A model generated the notes under the pieces. That model was not told the DNA's origin and made no database searches. It saw nothing but the letters and a program-made list of their open reading frames with translations. The position numbers were made by a program, and so were the translations under genes. Below, piece after piece: positions 54,453-62,177 of a stretch of 64,000 nucleotides of DNA (its first letter is position 1; the number at the start of each line of letters is the position of its first letter). The stretch spans positions 1 to 64,000 of the forward strand of contig JADGAZ010000005.1 in NCBI GenBank assembly GCA_015231755.1, in the 5' to 3' direction. The DNA is from Magnetococcales bacterium. Lineage in GTDB: Bacteria > Pseudomonadota > Magnetococcia > Magnetococcales > Magnetaquicoccaceae.

Positions 54453-55357
54453 ACGATATCAGCCGTATCGGCGCCTTTCTCGACGAGTTGCTGGTGGAAC
54501 GGGGATTGGCGAACAATACCCTGGAGGCCTACCGCAACGATCTGGAGGGATTCGCCGGATTCATCGCGGCCCGGGGAGAGGGGTTGCTGTCCGTGAGCCG
54601 GGAGGATCTGGCCTGCTGGCTGGAGGATCTGCATCAACGGGGGTTGGCCGCCACTTCGGTGGCGCGCAAGCTGTCGGCGGTGCGGCGGCTGTTTCGGCAT
54701 CTGGTGGAGCGGGAGGTGCGGGCCGACGATCCGGCCCGACTGCTCTCTTCTCCCAAGCGGCGGCGCACCCTGCCCAAGGTGCTGGACGAACGGGAGGTGA
54801 ACGAACTGTTGGCCGCCCCCGACGATTCCACCCCGTTGGGATTGCGGGATGCGGCCATGCTGGAGACCCTGTACGCCACCGGCATGCGGGTGTCGGAGTT
54901 GGTCACCATCGGCACCCAGGACTTGAATGCCGAAATGGGTTTTTTTCGGGTGGTGGGCAAGGGGGACAAGGAGCGGATCACCCTGGTGGGGGAACGGGCC
55001 TTGGCCATGATCGCCCGTTATGTGCGTTCGGCCCGACCCGTCTTGATGCAAGGGTGCAAACCGACTCCGGCTTTGTTCGTCACCGCCAGGGGCGAACCGA
55101 TGACCCGTCAGAATTTCTGGTATGTGATCCGGCGTCACGCGGCCATGGCCGGAATCGTCAAGACCATCTCTCCTCACGGTCTGCGCCATTCCTTCGCCAC
55201 CCATCTGGTGAAAAACGGCGCGGATCTGCGGGGGGTGCAGATGCTGCTGGGGCACGCGGATGTCTCCACCACCGAAATCTACACCCATGTGGCCAACGAA
55301 CGGCTGAAACAGGTCCATGCCCGGTTTCATCCCCGGTCTGGACGGGGCGCGGATTGA
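54449..55357 (+). CDS. xerD: Tyrosine recombinase, XerD
   Basis: 302 residues, the normal size for XerC/XerD. The catalytic set is complete: Arg147 (GMRVSEL), Lys171 (GKGDKER), His243 and Arg246 (SPHGLRHSFA), His269 (LGHADVSTTEIY) and nucleophile Tyr278. It resolves chromosome dimers at dif together with a partner. The N-terminal SAM-like domain includes TLEAYRNDLEGF. XerD is preferred over XerC by overall sequence, but without comparison this is not certain. Its 3' end overlaps the convergent repeat-protein gene by 31 bp. Confidence 0.92.
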   Translation: MNDISRIGAFLDELLVERGLANNTLEAYRNDLEGFAGFIAARGEGLLSVSREDLACWLEDLHQRGLAATSVARKLSAVRRLFRHLVEREVRADDPARLLSSPKRRRTLPKVLDEREVNELLAAPDDSTPLGLRDAAMLETLYATGMRVSELVTIGTQDLNAEMGFFRVVGKGDKERITLVGERALAMIARYVRSARPVLMQGCKPTPALFVTARGEPMTRQNFWYVIRRHAAMAGIVKTISPHGLRHSFATHLVKNGADLRGVQMLLGHADVSTTEIYTHVANERLKQVHARFHPRSGRGAD

Positions 55358-57060
55358 CCACCGGTGGCGATTCTGGGTTGGGGGCGGCGCATGCGGTGTT
55401 CCATGCGGCGGATGCGGATCAGGGCGGCGATTTGTTGAAGTCGGATCCGGGCCATCTGCATGCGGGCGTCCGCCTGGGCCAAGGCCATCGACGCACGGCT
55501 GTGAACCGGTTCCGGCTCCGCGGCCAGAGAGCGGCGGGGAGGGCCGGCGCGGAATTGTTCCAGTCGATGTCGGATCCGGGCGCTGCGCATGCGTCCTTGG
55601 ATCACGGCGTGTCTGGCCTGGGTCACGGCCCGGATCAGCGCGGCGCGAATGGGCAGGGGATCGGTTTCCGCGAGGGTGTCGATGGGGGGTGGGGTCCAGA
55701 TGCGGGCGCCGTTTTCCGGGGGCAGCCGGACCGAGTCCGCCGCATGGTGGTATTCGTAAGCGCCGTCCGGCGACAGGGTGTCGAAGGAGCCGTCCCCATG
55801 GGTGACCCGATGGCCCTGGTCCAGGCTCCAGGTGTGCAAGGTGCCGTGGATGTCGGACCAGGAGCCGGAGCCGTTGGTCTGCAACACCCCGATGGCCCCG
55901 TCCGGTGACAGATGGGTGAACTCGGTGGGTTCCCAGGCTTCGCAATGGTGCCGATTGTGGGACAACTCCCCGGAGGCCTCTCCCTGCCAGGACTCCCGGA
56001 TCCCATCGGTCCGGACCCAGGTGCCTTTTTGATGGTCCGGCTCCCAGGTGCCGGTGACGGGACCGCGTTGCTGGGTCCATACCCCGTGGCCTGTCGCATC
56101 CCAACGGGATGACAGAATGGCATCGGCAAAAGTGCCGGATCCGTCGGCGTTCAGACTCCAGGTGGCCCCCACGGGATCCCGTCCCCCCCGGTTGCCCTGG
56201 TCATCCCACCAGCCCGAGTAGCCCGATCCGTCCCGCCAGCCGCCGGAACCGGTGCCGGTTTCGTAGAGGCAGGAACCGTCCCCGCCGTGGGCGCCCCGGG
56301 ATCCATCCGCCATCGACCATCCCCCCAGCCCGGTTCGATCCATCCAGAACCGTACCCGGTGGTGCTGCCAGATGATCAGACCGTCGGTCTCCAGGGTGGC
56401 CAGGGCATGGTCCGGGGTGCGCAGGGTGTGGATGTCGGCGCCATCCCAGATCAGCTCCTCTCCCGTTTTTCCCAGCCAGCTTCCGGATCCGTCGGCGGCG
56501 TAACGCATGCGGTCGCCTTGCGCATCGCTGTGGCTTTCCGCCCCTGTGGGGGTGAACGACTCCCGGATGTCGTGATCCGGGCCGGGAAAAGTGCCCATAT
56601 CATAAGAAGAGGGCAGAAATTCCACCCCGTCCGGGGTGATGAACAGGGCTTCCCGGTAATCGTTCCAAAGTTCCACCGAACCGTCCGGATGGTGGATCCC
56701 GCCGGATCCGTCCGCCTGAAACCATCCCCGGGTGTCGTGGGGGGTGGTCCATTCCCCTTTGCCCTCCGGATCCCAACTGGCGTGGGAGCCGTCTTTGGCG
56801 TGCAGGTGTCCCGAGCCATCTCCGAGAACCGTCAAGCGGATTCCGTGGAGGGGTTCGGTGTAATCCATCGAACCATCCTGCCGCCAGACCCCCACGGATC
56901 CATCCGCGCCGTGCCAGGAGCGTTCCCCCTGGTCATTCCATTGGCCCGTGGAGCCGTCCGGCTCCCGGAAACTCCCGGAGCCGTGGGTGTCCCAGGTGAG
57001 GGTGTGGTCTGGATGCGTGATGGCGTGGTCGGGCATGAAGGGGATCGCGTTCTTTATCAA
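55327..57060 (-). CDS. DGSG/Trp tandem-repeat protein with an Arg-rich C-terminal tail (unknown)
   Basis: 577 residues, not recognised. Residues about 10-450 are tandem short beta-like units built on a DGSG or DGS turn followed by Trp (DGSTGQWNDQGERSW, DGSHASWDPEGKGEW, DGSGSWLGKTGEELIW). DGS occurs about 13 times. The pattern resembles MORN or WG repeats only loosely. The last ~100 residues are helical and very Arg/Met/Ala-rich (ARMQMARIRLQQIAALIRIR). There is no signal peptide or membrane helix. The TTG at 57060 overlaps the upstream stop (TTGA); the first ATG is at 57036. Very acidic repeats plus a basic tail suggest a binding scaffold. Coupling to the HD-GYP-like gene suggests a shared role. 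Confidence 0.7.
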   Translation of the reverse strand: MIKNAIPFMPDHAITHPDHTLTWDTHGSGSFREPDGSTGQWNDQGERSWHGADGSVGVWRQDGSMDYTEPLHGIRLTVLGDGSGHLHAKDGSHASWDPEGKGEWTTPHDTRGWFQADGSGGIHHPDGSVELWNDYREALFITPDGVEFLPSSYDMGTFPGPDHDIRESFTPTGAESHSDAQGDRMRYAADGSGSWLGKTGEELIWDGADIHTLRTPDHALATLETDGLIIWQHHRVRFWMDRTGLGGWSMADGSRGAHGGDGSCLYETGTGSGGWRDGSGYSGWWDDQGNRGGRDPVGATWSLNADGSGTFADAILSSRWDATGHGVWTQQRGPVTGTWEPDHQKGTWVRTDGIRESWQGEASGELSHNRHHCEAWEPTEFTHLSPDGAIGVLQTNGSGSWSDIHGTLHTWSLDQGHRVTHGDGSFDTLSPDGAYEYHHAADSVRLPPENGARIWTPPPIDTLAETDPLPIRAALIRAVTQARHAVIQGRMRSARIRHRLEQFRAGPPRRSLAAEPEPVHSRASMALAQADARMQMARIRLQQIAALIRIRRMEHRMRRPQPRIATGGQSAPRPDRG

Positions 57061-59108
57061 GACAGATAGGGGGTCAAATCCACCGTATCGATTTGGGAGG
57101 CGCTCAGATATTTCTCCGCATACTGTTGATATACGCCGCTTTTCAGGAAAATGACGAACAGATCCGGGTCGATGTGACCGTCTTTTTTCATGAAGCCCAT
57201 GATCTTGATGGCCTGACTGAGGGTTTTCGGCTCTTTGTAGGGACGATCCGTGGCGGTCAGCGCCTCGAACACATCGGCGATGGCCATGATCCGGGCCGGA
57301 ACGGACATCTGGTCCCGTTGCAATTGACGGGGATAACCCGTGCCCCGCATGGTTTCGTGATGGGCGCCGGCGAACTCCGGTACCCGGGCCATGGAGTCGG
57401 GAAAGGGGAGGTTTTCCAGCATGGCCAGGGTCTGCACCACATGTTCGTTGATCTTGTAACGCTCCTCATACGTGAGGGTGCCCCGTTCGATGCACAGATT
57501 ATAGATTTCCCCCATGTTGTACAGGTGTTCCGGCACCGGCATGCGGATGCCCATGGACTCATCCCGCATGGTGGTATCCCGCTCCCTGGGGATGATGTGT
57601 TCGACTTTGTCGGCCAACAGGGGTTCCGGCACATGCAGGCCGCGGGCTTCCGGGGGCTTGCGCTTGAGTTCCGCGTAGGACAGACCCAGGGTGTCGTCGA
57701 AATGGCGGATCCAGGTTCGTTGCGCCAGGGTGCGGATCCGCTCCTTGTCGGCGGCGGTCATGAACTCCCCCCCCACATTGGCCCGGGCGATGAAGGCGAA
57801 CGCCTCTTGCAGCGTGGCCAGTTCGGCCTCCAAGGTCTGTCGTACGGTTTGCGGATCTGACTGGCCGGCCAGCAATGCTTGCAGACAGGCGATTTCCGCG
57901 TCCCGATGCAGCACCTCGAAGCGCATGCGCACCTCGTGGATGCGGTTGTGGATCCCTTCGAGTTTGGTGGCCTTGTCCACCACATACTCCGGGGTGGTCA
58001 CCTTGCCGCAGTCGTGCAGCCAGGAAGCGATGCGCATCTCCTGGTGTTCGTCTTCGGTCATGGTGAAGTCGGTGAATCCGGGATGATCGGTTTCGCACAC
58101 CGCCTGGGCCAGCAGACGCGCCAGTTCCGGCACCCGTTCGCAGTGTCCGCCGGTATAGGGGGATTTGGCGTCGATGGCGGCGGCGATCAGTTGGATAAAG
58201 GCGTCGAAGAGATCTTTCTGGGCTTGCAGCAACAATTGATTGTCCAGGGTCATGGCGGCCTGGGCGGCCAGGGCCTCCACGAAGGTGATCACCTCCGGAT
58301 CAAACGGAATCACTCCGCCGGTGTTCGGGTCGGTGGCGTTGATCAATTGCATCACGCCGATCACCTTGCCTTGACGGGGTTTCAGCGGCACCGTGAGAAA
58401 GGATTGGGAACGATAGCCGGTTTTCTGGTCAAACTGCCGCACGCCGGAAAAATCGAATCTGTGGGAGTCGTAGGCGTCTGCGATCACCACGGTTTCGCTG
58501 GAGTTGGCGGCATAGGCGGCGACGTTTTTCAGATTGGGGGTGCCATCGGGTTGCGTCATGGCCACGGGGGGCATGAGGACCGGTTGGTGACCCGCCCCCC
58601 CCATGGAAATCCCCAAAGAGTCGGTGCGCACGATGGTGAAGCGCAGCAAATCATCCTTGGTGCGCAGATACAAGGTGCCGGCATCCGCGTGGGTCAGGGC
58701 CTTGCCACCCAGCAGAATGTTTTCCAGCAGGGTGTCGATATCCCGCTCCTGGGCCAGGGAGACCCCGAGTTCGACCAGTTTTTGCAGCTTTTCTTGGGAA
58801 CGCACCAGATCCGCCGTGCGTTTGCGCACGGTTTGTTCCAGGGTTTCGGCGTGCCGTTCCAGGTTCTGGTGGGCGCGATTCAGATCTTCTTGCTGCAATT
58901 GGATTTGCTGGTGGGCCTGTTTGACCTTTTGTTCGTTGCGGTCGCTCATGCGCAGGATTTTTTGTGTGCCTTTGAGCAGCTTTTCGTATCCCTTCAGCAG
59001 GTTGCCCAAACCGGCGCGCAACTGCTCCGCCGGAATCTCCGGATTTTCCAGCAGGGCTGCGGCTTGGGCGATGGCGGTGTTTTCACCCTCGAAGAGGTCG
59101 AAACTCAT
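57057..59108 (-). CDS. GAF plus variant HD-GYP protein (putative c-di-GMP phosphodiesterase)
   Basis: 683 residues. A coiled coil (about 40-115) leads into a GAF domain (about 118-295). The HD part has GGHCERVPELARLLA and the metal pair in ASWLHDCGKVTTPEY (His365, Asp366). A ~110-residue insertion follows before LTYEERYKINEHVVQTLAML and HHETMRGTGYP, the GYP motif in which the usual Asp before Gly is Arg. Canonical HD-GYP enzymes hydrolyse c-di-GMP; the changed motif and insertion mean activity is not certain. No membrane helix is visible. It is the first gene of a two-gene unit with the DGSG-repeat protein. Confidence 0.85.
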   Translation of the reverse strand: MSFDLFEGENTAIAQAAALLENPEIPAEQLRAGLGNLLKGYEKLLKGTQKILRMSDRNEQKVKQAHQQIQLQQEDLNRAHQNLERHAETLEQTVRKRTADLVRSQEKLQKLVELGVSLAQERDIDTLLENILLGGKALTHADAGTLYLRTKDDLLRFTIVRTDSLGISMGGAGHQPVLMPPVAMTQPDGTPNLKNVAAYAANSSETVVIADAYDSHRFDFSGVRQFDQKTGYRSQSFLTVPLKPRQGKVIGVMQLINATDPNTGGVIPFDPEVITFVEALAAQAAMTLDNQLLLQAQKDLFDAFIQLIAAAIDAKSPYTGGHCERVPELARLLAQAVCETDHPGFTDFTMTEDEHQEMRIASWLHDCGKVTTPEYVVDKATKLEGIHNRIHEVRMRFEVLHRDAEIACLQALLAGQSDPQTVRQTLEAELATLQEAFAFIARANVGGEFMTAADKERIRTLAQRTWIRHFDDTLGLSYAELKRKPPEARGLHVPEPLLADKVEHIIPRERDTTMRDESMGIRMPVPEHLYNMGEIYNLCIERGTLTYEERYKINEHVVQTLAMLENLPFPDSMARVPEFAGAHHETMRGTGYPRQLQRDQMSVPARIMAIADVFEALTATDRPYKEPKTLSQAIKIMGFMKKDGHIDPDLFVIFLKSGVYQQYAEKYLSASQIDTVDLTPYLS

Positions 59109-59525
59109 GTGGGATCACCTTGTTTGCGGGTCGATTTTTTGATGGCTGGATACCGGGATATCCGTTCAAGCGGGATTGTGACTATAACTATTTTTTGTCT
59201 GTGCTGATTAATGCATTTTTGTTGATTATAGAGGAAACGGTTTGTGGCGCAAGAAAAATTTACAATTCATTGAAGTGTTTCAGTAAAAGCAATACCAGAA
59301 ATGGCGGCATTGAAAAAAACCGCGGGACAAAAAAATGGATTGATCCCCCTCCCTGAATCCGATAGTGTGATCTCCGTCGGCATTCTTGTGCCCTTTCCCA
59401 TGCGCGTCATGGTTTCTGGCAAACGTGGGCTGCGGGTTTTGGCTTCCGGCGTTTGTCGGTTCCCTTGATCGGCCCCTGCCGGGGGGCTGGGTCATCTTTT
59501 GCTTTACAACCCTTCAGGAAATTGT
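59109..59525. other. 417-bp AT-rich gap upstream of the HD-GYP-like gene
   Basis: No gene of usable length is seen on either strand. The first 180 bp are AT-rich and presumably hold the promoter for the minus-strand gene; on the minus strand TATAGT lies near 59180 without a good -35 partner. A short GCCCC/GGGGC hairpin lies near 59472-59487, upstream of the Cys-rich gene, with a weak T-run. Confidence 0.4.
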
Positions 59526-59753
59526 ATGATGTCTCCAACCATACTGGAAAATTCATCCAAACCCCGCAAAAAAGGCAGGAATTTTCCGCCCTGCATGGCC
59601 TGTCACGCGGATCCGGGTTTTACCTGGACCTGCGACTGTGGTGTGGCCCTGTGTACCGAATGTCTCTGCCGCAACACCGATTTATGGATGGGAGGGGGGC
59701 GCACTTGGCGTTGTCCGCAATGCGGCAAGGAGCACCTCGGACCCAATCGATAG
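59526..59753 (+). CDS. Small Cys-rich zinc-ribbon-like protein
   Basis: 75 residues with four Cys clusters: CMAC, CDC, CTECLC and CPQC, matching a pair of zinc-binding ribbons or a cross-brace. The N terminus is basic (SSKPRKKGR). AGGAA at 59516-59520 supports the ATG at 59526 (a second ATG follows at once). No signal peptide is present, so the cysteines are probably in the cytoplasm and bind metal. It lies 28 bp before the hemerythrin receptor on the same strand, suggesting co-expression. No family name is recognised. Confidence 0.65.
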   Translation: MMSPTILENSSKPRKKGRNFPPCMACHADPGFTWTCDCGVALCTECLCRNTDLWMGGGRTWRCPQCGKEHLGPNR

Positions 59754-59781
59754 CCACCCTTTGGGCCGCATGTGAGTCATC

Positions 59782-62169
59782 ATGCCGGCTGCGGATTTGA
59801 AACCTTCTCCGATGAAATCTTTTTGGCCATCTTTGTCGCTTCCATTCCGTTTTGCCGGGGGGGTGGGCCTTGTGGTGGTTTTGGGTGCCGGCCCCTTGTG
59901 GTGGCATTACGCGCTCGCGCAACAGGCCCACCCTGCGGCTTCATCTCTGGTGGAAGGGCTGTTCTGGTCGGCGTTGACCGCCTCGGCAGTCGGCGCAACG
60001 GTGCTGGTGCGGTTGACGGTCCGGTTGCGCCGGCTTTTCAGGGGACTCGACCGGCTCGCGGAGACCAGAACCCGAGGCGAATCGCTGGCCGCCGGGGGGG
60101 ATGTGCCACCGGAACTCCGGGCCTGGATGGATCGCCTGCAAAGCGGAAGCGGGGGGTGCGACGATGTGCAGACGGTGATGGCCCTGCACGCCGGCAGTCT
60201 CACCGCCTGCGCCTCGGAGTTGATGAAAATGCGGGGATTGCTCCGGGACGATGCGGAAAAATCCCGGGAAAATGTCACGGTGGTCTCGAAGCAAAACGAT
60301 CTGCTGGCGTCCGAGATCGAGCGGGTCACCCAATCGGTGCAGGAGACCATGGAGAATCTCACCGCCATTTCGGCGGCTTCGGTGCAGGTGTCGTCCAGTG
60401 TGTTGACCATCGCCGCCGGGGTGGAACAGTCCAGTGTCTCCATTGCCGAACTGGCCACCTCGTCCCAGCAGATCACCGGGGAGATCGGCATCGTCAGCCA
60501 CAACATGGGAGAGGTGGATGTCTCGGTACGCAACGCATCGTTGGCCGTGGGTGAAATGAACGACTCCCTGGAGACCATCCGTCAGCAATGCCAAGCCGCC
60601 GCCCGGGAGTCGGACCAGACCAGCCTGCGTGCCCACGACAGCGAATCCATCATGGTACGACTCGCCGACGCCACCCACGAGATCAGTCATGTGGTGGAGA
60701 TCATCGACACCATCGCCGATCAGACCAAAATGCTCGCCCTGAACGCCTCCATCGAGGCGGCGGGGGCCGGGGAGGCGGGGCGGGGATTCGGGGTCGTGGC
60801 CAACGAAATGAAGGATCTGGCCCAAAAGACCGCCAACGCCACCAAACTGATCCTGGATCGCATCCTGGAAATCAAGCAAACCAGCGTGGCCGTGGCGGAT
60901 TCCAACCATGAGATCGTCTCCAGCATCGAACGGATTACCGCGGCCACCACCGAAATCTCCAACGCCGTCAACGTCCAGATGGAGACCACTCTGGCCATCG
61001 GTCGCGACATGGAGCGGATCGCCACCGCCACCGGTTCCGTGGCCCAGGGCACCGAACGCCTCATGGTTTCGGTCGCCGATGTTTCCCGTTCCGCCGCCGA
61101 GGTCAAACTCGGCACCACGGAGATCGCCCGTTCCTCTTCCGATGTGGCCCAGGCGGCCCAGGCGGCGGCCCAGGATACCAATCAGGCCCTGGAACGGGTG
61201 CTGGGCATTTTGGAATCGGCCCGCAAAACCCGTGACGCCTCCCTGCTGGTGCGGGAATGCATGGAAAACGCCAGCCAGACCGCCTCCCTGATGCACGGTT
61301 CCGCCACCCAGTTTGATCGTCTGGGGGGGGTGCTTCAGGACATGATCAACGCCTTTTACGCCACCCGCCTCGATCTGACGGAACAGACCGCCCCCTTCTT
61401 TGATATGCGCGCCATCAAGGAGGCGTTTTTGTTGTTGCAGGCGCGGCTGGAACTGGCCTTGAGCGGGCGTCACCCCTTCGAGGCGGGAGAAGCGGCCCGC
61501 ATCGTCGCGGGTTGCCTGCACACGTTGCAAACAGGATCCGATCCCGCTTTCCGGGAGTCGGCCTTGTTTCAGGATGTCTCCCGTCGCGCCGGGGCGCTGT
61601 TGGAGCAGGCCGAAGCCCTTGGCCAGCGGATCACTTCCTGTGCATCGAGCGCAGCGCCGGAGGCGGAAAAAGCGTTGGTGGATCATTTGCAGGCCCGCAA
61701 TCTTTTTTTCCGCAATCTGGATCGGCTCTATCTGGGAGAGCGGGAACTGGAGGTGGTCTGTCGTCCCTTCTTCCCCTGGGATGAGCGTCTGGTCACCGGA
61801 GTGCGGGAGGTGGACGCGGATCACAAAAAACTGGTGGACATGGTCAACCGGTTGCACCTCGCCATGAAAGAAGGAGAGGGACGGGAGGTGCTTGGTGCCT
61901 TGCTCAAGGAGTTGGCGGATTACACGATCTTTCATTTCCGGCGCGAAGAGGAGTATTTCGCCCGTTATGGCTATCCGGATATCGCCGCCCACATCCGGGA
62001 ACATCAGAAACTCCTCGCCGCCGTGGCGGACCTGATCCAGCGTTTCGAGGCCGGTGATTTTTCCGTGGCCATCGATCTGTTGGCCATTGCCAAAAGCTGG
62101 CTGATCGAACACATCATGGATGTGGACATGCGGTTTGTGCCTTTCTTGAAGAGCAAAGGGCTGGATTGA
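59782..62169 (+). CDS. Chemoreceptor-like protein with a C-terminal hemerythrin domain
   Basis: 795 residues. Two membrane helices (about 22-45 and 58-80) leave a short periplasmic loop, so the sensor is not periplasmic. A long cytoplasmic hairpin of MCP type (tip near 310-350) follows, then a helical spacer and a hemerythrin domain near 670-790. The diiron ligands are [27 protein letters not shown] and LIEHIMDVD, all present. Such fusions sense oxygen or redox state. At the tip the usual EAARAGE reads EAAGAGE (Gly328), so the CheA/CheW-contacting Arg is missing. ATG at 59812 is an alternative start. Confidence 0.9.
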   Translation: MPAADLKPSPMKSFWPSLSLPFRFAGGVGLVVVLGAGPLWWHYALAQQAHPAASSLVEGLFWSALTASAVGATVLVRLTVRLRRLFRGLDRLAETRTRGESLAAGGDVPPELRAWMDRLQSGSGGCDDVQTVMALHAGSLTACASELMKMRGLLRDDAEKSRENVTVVSKQNDLLASEIERVTQSVQETMENLTAISAASVQVSSSVLTIAAGVEQSSVSIAELATSSQQITGEIGIVSHNMGEVDVSVRNASLAVGEMNDSLETIRQQCQAAARESDQTSLRAHDSESIMVRLADATHEISHVVEIIDTIADQTKMLALNASIEAAGAGEAGRGFGVVANEMKDLAQKTANATKLILDRILEIKQTSVAVADSNHEIVSSIERITAATTEISNAVNVQMETTLAIGRDMERIATATGSVAQGTERLMVSVADVSRSAAEVKLGTTEIARSSSDVAQAAQAAAQDTNQALERVLGILESARKTRDASLLVRECMENASQTASLMHGSATQFDRLGGVLQDMINAFYATRLDLTEQTAPFFDMRAIKEAFLLLQARLELALSGRHPFEAGEAARIVAGCLHTLQTGSDPAFRESALFQDVSRRAGALLEQAEALGQRITSCASSAAPEAEKALVDHLQARNLFFRNLDRLYLGERELEVVCRPFFPWDERLVTGVREVDADHKKLVDMVNRLHLAMKEGEGREVLGALLKELADYTIFHFRREEEYFARYGYPDIAAHIREHQKLLAAVADLIQRFEAGDFSVAIDLLAIAKSWLIEHIMDVDMRFVPFLKSKGLD

Positions 62170-62177
62170 GTTGCACC

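Noticed and set aside
54449-55357. xerD as an integrase marking a mobile element
   Set aside because: Length, operon context with gloB and a methyltransferase, and core-like composition fit chromosomal XerD; no att repeats or cargo were seen.
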